Shown: positions 46,030-58,029, counted from the first letter of the stretch. The stretch is DNA of 64,000 bases from Rhabdophis nuchalis (GCA_039707465.1 CM077644.1:214829962-214893961), one strand, 5' to 3'. Translations and numbers: made by a program. Notes: generated by a model not told the origin, from the letters alone.

Positions 46030-47554
46030 CTTTTCTAACTTCTTGGCCTCTATGTGCCGTAGTACTTGTTCCCTCCAGTCATGAGGAACTTTATTTTTTC
46101 CTGTAGGATCCATCAGAGAGTATTCAGAATTAACTCTTGGATTTGTTCTTTTAGACGGACTAGTCCTTGAGTAATTGAAGTCACTGACCGACATAGTTCT
46201 CTCTGGTATATCGTTTGCTGAAGGACGGGCACTCTGAGGTCGGGGTACATTTGGTCCATCAATGCTATGTGTTCTTGCAGAAAGAGGTCTCTGTTGCCCT
46301 GACAATTTTGGCGGGACTCTTCCCGCTGAATGCAAATCCCTATATGTCAAATAATCCCCCTCAGAAACCAGAGGACGGCGTGAAGATCCAGAATCAACAT
46401 TAGCTGAGGCAGTAGAAGACACACTACTCTGTCGCTGGAGAGTATTTCGGGTTGCACTAGAAGGATGCCTGTCATTTGGCGAAACAGCCCACATTTCCAT
46501 ATGCCTACTGCCCATCCTTTGATGCATATTATAGGCAGCACTAGCTCTAACGTTATTATGGTTAGAGAAATTCATGTTGGCCGAATGTTTTGCAGAAGTG
46601 CAGCTCTCTGTACCATCTAGCCTTGGTAAGCGCTGAGAAGACAAGCAACTTTGTTCAGCTACAGGATTTTGTTTCTGGAGCCACAAAGACTCTTTGGGTA
46701 CAATATTGCTGCTGTATTGTATATTATATTGAGGGGTAGAGAATGGTTGTGAGGAATTCGGTCCTTGCCCTCTACCTGTATTGGTGTCTTCAGGATTATG
46801 ATTCAAATCAAATTTAATTGCTGTTTTTGTAGATATTAAATCAGAGGATGATGAACATCCAGGAAATACTTGTAATGGCTGATCATATAAGAGAGTAGCT
46901 GACTTGCTCCGGACTATATTTTTTCCATCTGCAGCCATACCTGCTGATTTTATTGCTGGATTGGGGTGCTGGGATCCACTGTCATTTAGAATATCACAGA
47001 TTTTTAGAGCACCTGTCTCCATGTTAGTTATGCTATGGGATTTCACTACTGGCCCACTCCTCTGCGGAGACAAGTCTTCAGTGCTTTTTGAAAGACACAT
47101 TTCCGAAGAAGAATCCGTTTCAATGGTGGCACTTCTCTTTAGCTCTGACTTTCTTGCGGAGTGTGGCATGTCTTCAGAATGTCCATTGATACTATTTATT
47201 GGGCATACATTTGGATATTTATTTTCATTTTCCAATTGTTCAATTTCTTCTTTCATATGGTCATTTATCAAGTCCTTTATTGACATCTCTGTTGATTTTA
47301 TTTGATTCACTACATTAGATTGTAGTCCCTCTTCAGCTAATTTGCAGATATTCCTGTTGATCTGATGCACATTGTGAGGCTCATCAGTGGCATTGTTTAG
47401 TTCAACACCTTTCTCTATTAAAGCTAATCTCTCCTCAATATTTAAACTGAATTCAGATAGATTTGTGATTTTATCTGGAGAGTTCATTTTTTCTTCTATC
47501 AGAGCACTTACTTCTCCATTTTGCAAAAGACTGTTAGAATTTTCATCTTCTTCC
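46030..47554 (-). CDS. ERBIN: ERBIN large central exon
   Basis: 508 codons from the split Arg codon to the donor GTAAGC (46024-46029). It begins EEDENSNSLLQNGEVSALIE and ends WREQVLRHIEAKKLEK. This is the long, low-complexity, Ser/Asn/Thr-rich central region of ERBIN, predicted disordered, rich in phosphorylation-type SxxS and basic RSxS sites. Conserved islands include SKSTEDLSPQRSGPVVKSHS, NIVRSKSATLLYDQPLQVF, SANMNFSNHNNVRA and ERTMSVSDFNYSRTSPSKR. The region links the LRR/LAP-specific domains to the PDZ and holds partner sites in mammals. The exon is uninterrupted, acceptor TTTACAG. The shadow frame beyond 46030 is read-through into intron. Confidence 0.96.
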
Positions 47555-48029
47555 CTGTAAAATAAAGCAATTATAAATATAACAAGAGAAAATTTATAAA
47601 TTGGCCATATTGGATAAATACATTTGAAGAAAGCAGCAGTAAGCCAGATTTAATCATCTGTAGAGACAAATGAACTGGACTCAGACTCCATTGATTTCAA
47701 TGGATTTTACTTAAATTTGCATTTAATTTCTTATAGTGATCAGACCAAGATAACGTAAACTATTGTAAATACTGTATAATCAAAAAACTGATTACAGTAT
47801 CAATTTAAAATATTGTTCAAGGGTTTATTTTAAATCATCTGATAGTTCATTTAACATTTTTATTTAAATAATAGTAATGAAAGAGATATCAGTCAACCAA
47901 GACAAGAGGGAGTAGTAGAACTTATCTAAGGGTGATAATGGGATTAAACCTCTTTTCAGTCTTTTCTAACCAACAAACAATGTGATACACCAGGAAATTG
48001 TGAACTGCATGATGAAGGGGCAGTCACAC

Positions 48030-48560
48030 AAACAGAAACATTGTTAAGGATTATCTCTTTATTCTGAATGAATTTAAATCTTCAAAACAAGACAGCGGAA
48101 CCAGTTAATACCTAGTTGAACCCTTCTCTGAGCAATCCTGGAGAACTGGTGAAATGCCAGATAGCTGGAGGATAAGAAATGTTGCTCTTTCTTCAAAAAC
48201 AGATAAAGGAATATCCAGAAATTCAATCCGACTGACATTAGGATTTAGAAAGATGTTTCAGAAATTTATAGAATGAAGTCTAATAGCATCTTGAAAACAA
48301 TGCAGTGTACAGATTTGTCAAGAACAAAATTGACAAATTAATCTTATTGCATTTCTTTGATTGGGTTATTTTATTAATGAATTGAAGGAATATCCATAAT
48401 ATATGTTGACTTCAGCAAACGATACAAATACCTCACAATATTCTGATTAGTGAGGTAATTAAGCATACTAGATGGCATGACAATTATGAAGTAGAGACGA
48501 TGCTTATTAAATTTGCAGATGATACAAAATTGCAGAGGATTAAAAAAAATGTAGAAAGAA
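48030..48560 (+). pseudogene. Old CR1 LINE fragment
   Basis: A decayed CR1 RT: a readable VDFSK box near 48402 (the CR1 DFSKAFDT region) and LLKFADDTKLQR near 48508 (active-site FADDTKL). Many stops; no 3' end. Confidence 0.6.
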
Positions 48561-48612
48561 ATATTTTTTCATCATTTCAAATGGTCATAACATACTATAA
48601 TATTTTTCAAAC

Positions 48613-48796
48613 CTGATTTTGGTATTGACAGTCATGGTAATTTCTCTGTCTGGAGAACACAATGATGCTTCTTGGCTACTGTCAGTATTTAGAGATTCTG
48701 AATCCGACATTCGGGAAGGAGAGGAACAATTGCTATTATTCTGATTGCTGTTATGGGTGGGATCATCAGACGAAGAATCTACTGCTTTACTGTCAT
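48613..48796 (-). CDS. ERBIN: ERBIN exon (Ser/Asn-rich region)
   Basis: DSKAVDSSSDDPTHNSNQNN, then SNCSSPSRMSDSESLNTDSS, QEASLCSPDREITMTVNTKI. The exon opens with two bases that complete a split Asp and closes with two bases of the Arg codon finished by the large exon. Acceptor TTTTCAG, donor GTTTGA (weak). Confidence 0.95.
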
Positions 48797-49019
48797 CTGA
48801 AAATAATTTGATTTGATTTAGAATATTTGTATTACTAATTCATGCAAAGGTACATCTATAGTATGCATTCCCTTTTAAATGAGACTTTCATAGCCAGTAA
48901 ATATCAGGGCCCTTATGAATCATCTGGAGGAACACCTTCCTGGAACTCAGTGAGGCTTCTCAAAACCTGCAGCTTGAAGCTTCATGTCCTCTCAAAGAAA
49001 TATCCACCAGAGTCATAGG

Positions 49020-49305
49020 TGGTATTTAGCAGGTTCTGACCAGTTCTGGAGAACCAGTAACTGAAATTTTGACTAGTTCAGAGAACTGTTAAATACACCT
49101 CTGAGTGGCCCCGCTCCCATCTATTCTCTGCCTCCCAAATCCAAGCTGATCAGGAGGAAATGGGGATTTTGCAGTAACCTTCCCCTGGAGTAGGAAGGGA
49201 ATGGGGATTTTACAGTATTATTTCCCTGTCATGCCCACCAAGCCAAACCCCCCCAAGGCACACCCACATAACCAGTACTAAAAAAAATGTGAACCACTGA
49301 CCAGA
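49020..49305 (+). repeat. Interspersed repeat (GGTTCTGACCAGTTCTGGAGAACC type)
   Basis: It contains TTCTGGAGAACCAGTAACTG, then GAACTGTTAAATACACCTCTG, a duplicated AATGGGGATTTT(A/G)CAGTA segment and CATGCCCACCAAGCCAAACC. I recognise it as a common squamate element without a coding part, probably a DNA transposon derivative. Confidence 0.5.
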
Positions 49306-49667
49306 GTGCCAGTAAACTAGCTAAAGAATAGCTTAAGAAAAGCACTTCTATTTTTTGGAAGATGAATGAGTCTGAATGACTCATGCAACCCTACTAAATA
49401 TGCTTAACTACCTAAAATAGTTGATTTTAAGTTTGAATAGGCTGAAGAATCAGTATTTCTATACTAGTATTAGGATACAAGTATGTCTTTTTGCCAAATG
49501 GTTCCATAATATTATGATTTCACAGTAAGTCATATTTAATGGCTCCATAAAGTTCTCATTCTCCATAAAGCTTTCATAATAATCAGCATGTTTGTTTTGT
49601 AACTTTAATGATTTTACCTGGAACAATCGGCTTTGTACAAAAATATTCAATTTTACTTGAAATACAG

Positions 49668-50035
49668 CTAAGTCCTTGACTTACAACAGTTTATTTAGTG
49701 ACTGAATTTATAACAGCACTAAAAAAGTCACTTACAATCTTTTTTTCACACTTACGGCCATTGCAGTATCCTGATAGTCATATGACCAAAATTCAGATGC
49801 TTGGCAACTGGTTCCTATTTACAACAGTTGCAGTGATCAGCCTTTGTGATTTCTATCAAGCAAAGTCACTGACTGGGGAAGCCAGATTCACTTAACAATC
49901 ATGTCACTAACTTAACTGCAAATTAACAACCATGGCAAGAAAGGTCACAAAATGGGGAAAACTCACTTAGCAAATGTCTCACTTAGCAACATAAATTTTG
50001 GGCTCAATTATAGTTGTAACTCGAGGACTACCTAT
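49668..50035. mobile_element. Non-autonomous DNA transposon (MITE)
   Basis: The two ends are imperfect inverted repeats: TAAGTCCTTGACTTACAAC on the left, and on the right the inverse of TAGGTAGTCCTCGAGTTACA. The inside has many CTTAACAA/GTTAAG/GTCACTAA motifs but no frame. It is about 365 bp; superfamily unassigned. Confidence 0.6.
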
Positions 50036-50287
50036 ATTCATCTTGGGGCTTTGAGTATACTGAAATATATTAATTTTTTGTGAAATCATAAGGCAGCAGT
50101 TTGGTAAATAAAAACATTTGTACATTTCTTTACAATGAAAATATCTGACAAATTATGTGTTCAAATCTTACAAAATAGCAAATGCATTGAAGAACACTTT
50201 AACAAAATAGCAACAAAATTATAGGGACTACAAACACAAAATAGTAAAACTTTATCATCCTAATCTAAGTATATTTATACTAATTAT

Positions 50288-50318
50288 TTATATTAACCCC
50301 CCCCCCCCCCAAATTAAG
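50288..50318. repeat. Poly(C) tract
   Basis: An uninterrupted C run of about 14 bases in AT-rich intron. Confidence 0.7.
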
Positions 50319-50767
50319 ATAATGCAATACAGAATAGATAATAAAGCAGCAAATAAACAAAGCATAGATAGTGGTTAGCATATCAAACAAACTAGGCTGC
50401 AAGGTATAATAAAGAGTTGCAGATTTGGCTTATTTAGGTTAATCCAAAATTGAAGATGTGGAAGACAACAAGTATAACAAACCCAAATAATAAGCACTGA
50501 ACTGGAAGAAGGTAGGTAGAATACAAGGAAACAGCGACAAAATCAAATTTAAGCACACAGATCTGCCTTTACACAGCATTGTGATCTCTTCTGTTTCCCA
50601 ATAGCTACAATCCAGAAACAAACAACTGAAGAAAAGTGTAAGTAAAAATATGTGCGTATAAATGTATTTTTATGCTACTTTTCAAACAAAACTCTTATTT
50701 GTAACTTTAATCAATTAAGAGAAATAGATCTCTTTTTAAAAGCATTTATCACTGAATAAAGGTCTAC

Positions 50768-50882
50768 CTTTTTTGCTATTGCCAAGTGCTACTACTTTTG
50801 GTTGGTTAAGGGAAGTTTCTATGAGAGGAGGTCTCATTTCTGCTACTTTCATTTCCTCATCAGAAGATAGTTCTTCTGATTC
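50768..50882 (-). CDS. ERBIN: ERBIN exon (acidic region)
   Basis: ESEELSSDEEMKVAEMRPPL, then IETSLNQPKVVALGNSKK. Donor GTAGAC, acceptor TTTACAG. It ends with one base of the Asp codon completed by the next exon. The acidic SSDEE cluster is conserved in the family. Confidence 0.95.
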
Positions 50883-50972
50883 CTGTAAAAGAAGATGAAC
50901 ATCAGGTTTGTCAACATAACTACAATCTATTTAAACAGCCTTTGAGGTCAACACAAAGATCTTGAAGCAGCA

Positions 50973-51121
50973 GTCTCTTAACTTTTCTGACACCAGGGAC
51001 AGGTTTTGTGGAAGACAATTTTTCATGGTTTCGGTTTTGCTTGCTCACCCCAGCTGTGCAGTCCGGTTCTTAACAGATCAGGGACCGGTATGAATCCGTG
51101 GCCTGGGGGTTGGTGACCCCT
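50973..51121. mobile_element. hAT MITE relic
   Basis: The core TTTTCTGACACCAGGGACAG with GGAAGACAATTTTTCATGG, and the right end GGTTGGTGACCCCTG, relate it to the 21.8-kb hAT element's superfamily. The left terminus is degraded. Confidence 0.6.
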
Positions 51122-51344
51122 GCCTTAAAAGATTTTCCACAAAAACTGCTCTTTAAGAGATATATATCTGTATTTGGAAAGCTGGTCTTCAGCAGAGAAC
51201 TTGCCACCAAAGACTAAAAATGTTACCTCACAGGGGTTTTAACTTAGGCTAGTAAAATATGGAACACAGTGAAAAATATATTTTCCATACTGAATACTAG
51301 TAATAATAGTATGTAGGATATTTGTAAGTTACAAACATCTCATC

Positions 51345-51870
51345 TTTGTTGTTTGTTGCAAAGTCATGTCTGACCTATCATGACCCCACGGACAACATTC
51401 CTCTAGGCCTCCCTGTCCTCTACCATCCTCTGGAGTCCATTTAAGCTCACGCCTACTGCTTCAGTGACTCCATCCATCCACCTCATTCTCTGTCGTCCAC
51501 TTCTTCTTTTGCCCTCAATCTTTCCCAGCGTTAACCTCTTCTCCAGTGAGTCCTTCCTTCTCATTAGGTAGCTGAAGTATTTGACTTTCATCTTCAGGAT
51601 CTGGCCTTCTAAAGAGCAGTCAGGGTTGATCTCCGCTAGGAGTGACCGGTTTGGTCACCTTGCAGTCCAAGGGACTCGCAGGAGACTTCTCCAGCACCAG
51701 AGTTCAAAGGTCTCAATTCTTTGGTGCTCAGCCTTTCTTATGGTTCAACTTTCACAGCCATACGTCGCAACTGGGAAAACCATAGCCTTGACTATATACA
51801 CTTTTGTTGGCAGGGTGATGTCACTTGCTTTTTAGTATGCTGTCTAGATTTGCCATAGCTCATCTAACTT
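51345..51870 (-). pseudogene. BovB (RTE) LINE 3' fragment
   Basis: On the minus strand the C-terminal text MRRKDSLEKRLTLGKIEGKR, RSGRQRMRWMDGVTEAVGVS, LNGLQRMVEDREA is characteristic of BovB, followed by its 3' UTR with GTCATGATAGGTCAGACATG. Upstream, decayed polyprotein reads through two frames. BovB is known to have spread horizontally among squamates and ruminants. Confidence 0.85.
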
Positions 51871-52347
51871 GAGGCTATATAAATGAAACATTTATTATAC
51901 CTGACTTCTTTTAACCATGCTGGCTGAAATTTTTCTGATATGAATTCTCATAAAGTTATAAAGCAAGGGCAGTAAAAAATAGAAACAATAGCAGCAGCAA
52001 TATTTTATTTACACAGAAATAATAAAAATATATTTTTGAAATTTGCTACTAGGTAACAAATAAGGTAATTATTATTCACATTTATTTAAATTTATTATTC
52101 AGTTAAAAAGTTTGAAGTTGTAACTAACAGGACAATCCTGTCCATGAGTACTGAAATGCATGGTAGTTTTGGAAGACCTGTATAGGATTATTCTATTTTT
52201 AGGATGCATGTATACGATTACTGTATGAAGTATGCATGAGAGGTTAGTTATTGTTTTAGAGTTATAAAAATAAATAAATATTGAAAATATGTTTTATCCA
52301 CATTTAATGACATGATAGAGAATAAGACACAGAAACATAAAAAATAC

Positions 52348-52524
52348 CTCCAGAGTATCTTCATGGTTAACAATTGGCTTCACATTTTCTGAGATTTTAA
52401 CTTGATTGTTCATCTGTGAGTTTCTGGTACTGTTCTCATCTGATTCATTAGGTTTCTGCACACAGTTTCCCATAACATTCTGCTCGTTTTCCATTTTGTT
52501 TTTCACTGGAGTAATTTCTGAAGT
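52348..52524 (-). CDS. ERBIN: ERBIN exon
   Basis: 59 codons: TSEITPVKNKMENEQNVMGN, CVQKPNESDENSTRNSQMNN, QVKISENVKPIVNHEDTLE. Acceptor ATTTAG, donor GTATTT. Less conserved than its neighbours, but the VQK and IVNHED blocks match the family. Confidence 0.93.
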
Positions 52525-52796
52525 CTAAATATTTAACATAGTAAGAAAAGAGATTCCGATTGGATGAGGTCTCTTAAGTATACTAAAGATAATGTGCAGA
52601 TATTATAAATAATCAGTATCCCCCACTTCCTCAGATTCCGATTTTGATATCAGATAAATTTAGCAGTTGCAAAGTATTACTGACTCCAGGTTGCAACATA
52701 TCTTGCTGCATTTCAATAATAAAACGAGGATTGCAAAATAATTAAGCAGCTGGAATTCAATCAGTGGGACCTCACTCAACAAAATTAGCAGGATTG

Positions 52797-52990
52797 GTCA
52801 CAAATGTTATATCCTCGACCTGCGACCGGTCTCGAGTTACGACCGGCTGCAGGTCTTCCAGGCTGCCTCCGAGAAGCCATGGAGACAGGCTGTAGCAAGT
52901 AAGCTAACCGACAGACGCGCCTGATTGGCTGAGGCGCGCCTGGCCTCTATTCTCAACCCCTCTGAGAATCTAACAACAAATAAAGTGGGA
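52797..52990. repeat. CpG-rich repeat-like segment
   Basis: A short GC island (CCTCGACCTGCGACCGGTCT, CGCGCCTGATTGGCTGAGG) with AATAAAGTGGGACTTACTG at its right end, the look of a SINE or MITE end. Not identified. Confidence 0.35.
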
Positions 52991-53732
52991 CTTACTGTAT
53001 GTTCAAACAAAAGAAATGAAAATGTATTATAGTATAAAGAAAGGTACTATAAGTCATCAAATCCAAAGCTTACCTACACTGATCGGAACGCTTTCCTACC
53101 AGCCCATTATAAACTCAACTATATATGTAAAAAAGGAGCTATTTATATAGTTAAAATATAGAATAAACAAGTTTTTAGCTAAAAAAATATAAAACAATAT
53201 AGTTCTATGCAGGATTATTATTATTATTATTTTATTTTATTTTATTTTATTTTTTACAAAATATTATCATTTTTATTGCTTTCTGCATTTCTTCCAAAAA
53301 TGCTTATAGCAAACATGTTTATTTACCCAATCAAACCATGTTACTATAATACAGTAGTCTGAATTTGTTTCTTGAATTTCAGATATATGGCCTTGATCCA
53401 ATGTATTTCTGCAAATTAGAATAATTTATTTTATTACAGGGCATTAACTAAGTGGAATGTTTCGGATTGTATTTCAAGGATCAACATTAACAAAAGTATA
53501 AGTTATCTTCTTTTTTTTAACAGTAGCTAAGCCCCATGTATCAATTACTCTCATTCCAGGCTAGTAGTTGGAAGTACTCCAAGACCCTGCTCAAGTCAGT
53601 GTGATATCCATCTGTAGAAAACCTACCAGCTTTTTCTCTTCTTGACAGGAGCTGATGTGGCCACTTACCTGCTTGTTACTGACAAGCCAGAGGGCTTTTT
53701 TGATGATCCCACCAAGACTTTGGAATGTTGTT

Positions 53733-55560
53733 TTAATAATAATAATAATAATAATAATAGTTTAATTTCTTGACCGCTCCTCTCCCCGTAGGGACTCGGA
53801 GCGGTGCACAGGGAAACTAAAAACCATAAATATACAATCAAGAACATCTTAAAAACAAATTAAATAGTACCTGTGCTAAAATACCCAATCTAAACTAAAA
53901 TTCCCACTATACACTAAAACCCCATAGAGAGAGACTACCCCAGACCGGCCAAGCAGAAAAAATATGTTTTTAATTTCAGACGGAAGGAGCGGAGGTCCGT
54001 GGTCGTTCTAATGTCGGGGGGAAGGTCATTCCAGAGGGCAGGGCCCGCCACAGAGAGAGCCCTTCCCCTGGGCGTCGCCCGCTGACAAAGTCTAGTGGAC
54101 GGCACCCGGAGAAGTCCCTCTCTGTGGGAGCGAATCGGCCGTGAGGAAGTATGGGGCAGGATCCGATCCCGCAAGTAGCTAGGTCCCGAGCCATGGAGCG
54201 CTTTAAAGATGATAATTAGTACCTTGAAGCGCACCCGGAAGACGACAGGCAGCCAGTGCAGCTCGCGCAGGAGAGGTGTTACATGGGTAAACCTAGAGGT
54301 ACCCAGGATTGCCCGCGCGGCTGCGTTCTGGACCATCTGCAGTCTCCGGGTGCACCTCAAGGGAAGCCCCATGTAGAGAGAGTTACAATAGTCCAGTCGA
54401 GATGTCACGAGAGCATGAGTGACTGTGCAAAGGGCGTCCCGATCCAATAGGGGGCGCAACTGGCGAACCAGGCGAACCTGGTAAAACGCCCTCCTAGCCA
54501 CGGCTGTCACTTGATCTTCCATGGACAGCCGGGCATCTAGGAGGACACCCAAGTTGCGCGCCCCATCCACAGGGGCAAGATGTTCGCCCCCTATGGCCAG
54601 CGATGGAGTTAGCTGGTTGAATCGGGCAGCCGGAAACCACAGCCACTCGGTCTTGGTCGGGTTGAGTCCGAGTCCGTTACTTCCCATCCAGATCCGTACG
54701 GCTTCCAGGCACTGGCACATCACCGCTACGGCATCGTTGGGGTGGTTTGGGGTAGATATATACAGCTGCGTATCATCAGCGTAGAGATGATACTCTACCC
54801 CAAAACCACGGATGATCTCGCCCAGCGGCTTCATGTATGTGTTGAACAGGAGAGGCGAGAGGACCGACCCCTGAGGAACCCCACATGTGAGGGGTCTCGA
54901 GGTCGACCTCTGCTCTCCTGCCAACACAAATTGCGATCGGCCAGAGAGGTAGGAGGAGAACCACCGTAAAACGGTGCCTCCCACCCCCAACCCCCCCAAC
55001 CGATGCAATAGGATACCATGGTCGATGGTATCGAAAGCCGCTGAGAGGTCTAATAGGACCAGGATGGAGGAACAACCCCCATCCTTGGCCCTCCAGAGAT
55101 CATCAACCAACGCGACCAATGCCGTCTCGGTGCTATGCCCGGGCCGAAAGCCGGACTGGCGCGGATCTAGATACTCAACTTCCTCCAGGTGACGGGGAAA
55201 CTGTTGTGCCACCACACTCTCAACAACCTTCGCCAAAAAGGGAAGGTTGGAGACTGGACGATAGTTGTTCAAAAGAGCTGGATCCAAAGAGGGCTTCTTG
55301 AGGAGGGGCCTCACCATAGCCTCTTTTAGAGAGGCAGGCAAGGAACCCTCACTCAAGGATGCGTTGATAACCTCTTGGAGCCAGCCTCGTGTCACCTCCC
55401 AGGATGCCAGTACAAGCCAGGAGGGACACGGGTCCAATAAACATGTGGTGGCTCGCAGTCGCCCACGTAACCTGTCCATATCCTCGGAAGTAACGGAGTC
55501 AAACTCCTCCCAAACAAGATCTGTCTCGTGGCATCTCACTGGGCCATCAATGGAGGGTTT
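53733..55560 (-). mobile_element. L2-clade LINE, 5'-truncated (L2 copy 4)
   Basis: On the minus strand it begins just before the RT region and ends with the L2 box and a (TTA)n tail (53733-53760). It sits in an ERBIN intron in the same sense as the gene, and no lesion is seen in its RT frame. Confidence 0.87.
53935..55539 (-). CDS. L2 reverse transcriptase, open frame (copy 4)
   Basis: A 534-codon uninterrupted frame: LLDPCPSWLVLASWEVTRGW, SGFRPGHSTETALVALVDDL, LLDLSAAFDTIDHGILLHRL, CGVPQGSVLSPLLFNTYMKP, YHLYADDTQLYIS (YADD active site), and the C-terminal LRELHWLPVVFRVRFKVLII to FFCLAGLG. The endonuclease is lost by 5' truncation, so it is not autonomous. The initial Met is likely fortuitous. 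Confidence 0.8.
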   Translation of the reverse strand: MRCHETDLVWEEFDSVTSEDMDRLRGRLRATTCLLDPCPSWLVLASWEVTRGWLQEVINASLSEGSLPASLKEAMVRPLLKKPSLDPALLNNYRPVSNLPFLAKVVESVVAQQFPRHLEEVEYLDPRQSGFRPGHSTETALVALVDDLWRAKDGGCSSILVLLDLSAAFDTIDHGILLHRLGGLGVGGTVLRWFSSYLSGRSQFVLAGEQRSTSRPLTCGVPQGSVLSPLLFNTYMKPLGEIIRGFGVEYHLYADDTQLYISTPNHPNDAVAVMCQCLEAVRIWMGSNGLGLNPTKTEWLWFPAARFNQLTPSLAIGGEHLAPVDGARNLGVLLDARLSMEDQVTAVARRAFYQVRLVRQLRPLLDRDALCTVTHALVTSRLDYCNSLYMGLPLRCTRRLQMVQNAAARAILGTSRFTHVTPLLRELHWLPVVFRVRFKVLIIIFKALHGSGPSYLRDRILPHTSSRPIRSHREGLLRVPSTRLCQRATPRGRALSVAGPALWNDLPPDIRTTTDLRSFRLKLKTYFFCLAGLG

Positions 55561-55975
55561 TGCTACCAGACTTTAAATGCTATTGTCATATATTATTTAT
55601 ATGTTCTTAATTGTGCTGGGTGTTATCATTTGAGGCGGTTTCTGAAGGTTTCTTTAGATTTTTAAACAATTTGATTCTTTATAGGTTATTTTATTCTTTA
55701 TCTTAATTGTTATCTATTAGTTGTAATGTTAAGTGAATGAACCAGTCTGCTAACCAAAATTGTGAAACACATTATTTATTTCTGATACATCTATCTTGGA
55801 TGAACATCTTGCAAAATGTACAGAATGTCATTTATAAGGTTTTTTTCAAATTGTCTTCACATTAACTATAGTTAAAATAAAAATTAAAACAGTTCAAATT
55901 TTCGCTGCTCTCAAAAATTATTAATAGATGTGTAGTGAAAAGTTAGAAAATTTCAAACATAAAACTGAATCTAAC

Positions 55976-56146
55976 CTTTACTCCTATATCCTTCACTGAA
56001 GCTTGCTGGCTTTCTTGCTTTGCTTCTTTATTAGTTTCTTCTGTGTTTTCTTCATCTTTTAATCGGTGTACTATTGTTTGAACAGTTTTGACCATATTCT
56101 TCAGTTCATCAGGGTAAGGTGTTGGATACCTCTTCAAATTACCCTC
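55976..56146 (-). CDS. ERBIN: ERBIN exon
   Basis: 57 codons: [57 protein letters not shown]. The [27 protein letters not shown] block is among the most conserved parts of ERBIN after the LRR/LAPSD. Acceptor CTGTAG, donor GTTAGA. Confidence 0.96.
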
Positions 56147-56225
56147 CTACAGAAAATAAATCAATTTTAAATTTAACCAGTTATAAATTGCAGCAAAGAG
56201 TGTTCCATATTCTGATCAACACAGT

Positions 56226-56640
56226 ACATGCAGATACTCCTCAATTTACTACTACAAGGGGGTACAGAATTTTGGGTGTAAATTGTTAAGGGCAGTTGTT
56301 AAGTGGGTCACCATGTGACCTGACTCTATTTCATAACCATTTTTACAATAGTCGTAAATTAAGTCACCAGCCATTAAGCAAATCAAGTGGTTGTTGTCAA
56401 CCCTGAAGCTGACCTGATTGAAGCCATTTTTGACAGCTTCAGTGTTGCCACACTAGAGCTGAGGGATAGGGAGGGGGGAGTTGAAATAGTTGGGGTTCCG
56501 TAGCCAAAACAAAATGCTTTCTGTTGTGAACCAAGGACATTCTCACACCCTGTCGGAGAAAAAGGGAGTGATGTCACCCAACAACATGACTTGAGGCGTG
56601 ATTGGACCAGGTAACTGATTGTTTTGAGAAAGTGACAACA
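56226..56640. repeat. Diverged MITE-like repeat
   Basis: Contains ACTCCTCAATTTACTACTAC, AATTGTTAAGGGCAGTTGTT, AAGTGGGTCACCATGTGACC and CCATTAAGCAAATC, the same motif set as the 49.7-kb element, broken and extended with unique sequence after about 56400. Confidence 0.45.
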
Positions 56641-57221
56641 TTTTATTTTAAATTAGATGAAAACTGTGGGAGTCCTCAGAGTCTGTTTTCACCAGATCTG
56701 TGCCAATATGATATTTCCAATAAAGCTATTCTTTGAGGAATTTACCTACCTTGGAGTTTTACCTGATATGGATCTATTACTTGTAACCCTGACAGTTGTT
56801 AAGGGAATCCAGCATATCCAATGGAACTTTTTTGCTGTTTTCTGCCAGAAATTGCAGACACAGGATACTTCAACCAGTCATAAATGTGAACCAGTTGCCA
56901 AGCACCCAAAATGCATTGGTGGGAGAGCATTTTATGACAGTCAAAAGTACTGTCTGTAAAAGGCTGTAAAACATGCTTTCTGAGGTTTACATACCTTCTA
57001 ATGATCAGTAAATAAGGGCTATCAGTAACAGCACCTATATCTTGGTCACTTTCCATCTGGAGTACACTTGGGGCTACCTTTGAAGACCATCCGGAAGTGT
57101 TGGCTGCCACCACCCCTCAGTTTGCTCATGTTACATGCCTGATATGCAAGCTGTACTGCCTCCAAGTTTTCTTCCAGGTACAATTTAAGGTGCTGGTTAT
57201 CACCTTTAAACCTCTTCAGCA

Positions 57222-57325
57222 AGGGTCTCCAACCTTAGCAACTTTTAAGACTTGTGGACTTCAACTCCCAGGATTCTGGGAGTTGAAGTCCACAGGTCTT
57301 AAAGTTGCCAAGGTTGGAGACTTCT
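57222..57325. repeat. Near-perfect palindromic MITE
   Basis: GGGTCTCCAACCTTAGCAAC on the left mirrors GTTGCCAAGGTTGGAGAC on the right. The centre GACTTCAACTCCCAGGATTC / CTGGGAGTTGAAGTC folds with almost no loop. I recognise this foldback as a frequent squamate repeat. Confidence 0.8.
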
Positions 57326-57510
57326 GCTCTTCAGAACAGGTTATCTGTAGGATCACCTCTCCCTGAGATTATCTGCACACCCCATCAGATCAAATAGGAT
57401 ATGTGTGACAGATTATGCACCTCAGCAAAATATTACATCCAAAGCAGCTTGTGGTTGATCTGTAAAGGATAAAGCTAAAGGCAGGATAACAGAATAAAGC
57501 AAATACATAC

Positions 57511-57632
57511 TCTAGGCGGTGCTTCTCTTTCATCTTTATCTTCATCACATTCAAAAGCCACCTGAGCACGCTGCTTCCTTTGCTCCTCCCACAGTGAAGG
57601 ATTGAAACTCTCATTATCAGATATGAACATAA
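57511..57632 (-). CDS. ERBIN: ERBIN exon (LAP-specific region)
   Basis: MFISDNESFNPSLWEEQRKQ, RAQVAFECDEDKDEREAPPR, preceded by two bases of a split Val. This block follows the LRRs in LAP proteins. Acceptor TATTCAG, donor GTATGT. Confidence 0.96.
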
Positions 57633-58029
57633 CTGAATAAAAGTATAAAGGTAATAAATAATAAAGTAATAAAAATAAAATAAAAATAAAGTAATTCATA
57701 CAACAGCAGGTAGCATTTCTTAAAATCCTCCTTAACAAAACAGTCTGAATGCACTATAAACAGCTAAAGCTCAAGCCCCAATTTGAAATGAATGAAGTTT
57801 CCATTTCCATTACTACCTAACAACAGGGATAGTCAAGATCTAATGAACTTTTCTGAAATCAAGTGAAAAATATTTAGATCTGAAAACTCATGATCACTTA
57901 ATTGTTTTTTAAAAAATGAAATAAAATGTTTATAGACAGTCCTAAACATTACAAGTTACTTGGTGATCATTCAAAGTTACAGCAGAACCCTCTCCCCCAC
58001 AAAAGGTACTTACAACCCAGTTCTGCTTA

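Noticed and set aside
46904..47305. 133-codon plus-strand frame
   Set aside because: Antisense shadow of the ERBIN large exon.
52797..52990. Alternative promoter of ERBIN
   Set aside because: The short CpG-rich stretch looks like a repeat end and no promoter motif or exon could be tied to it.
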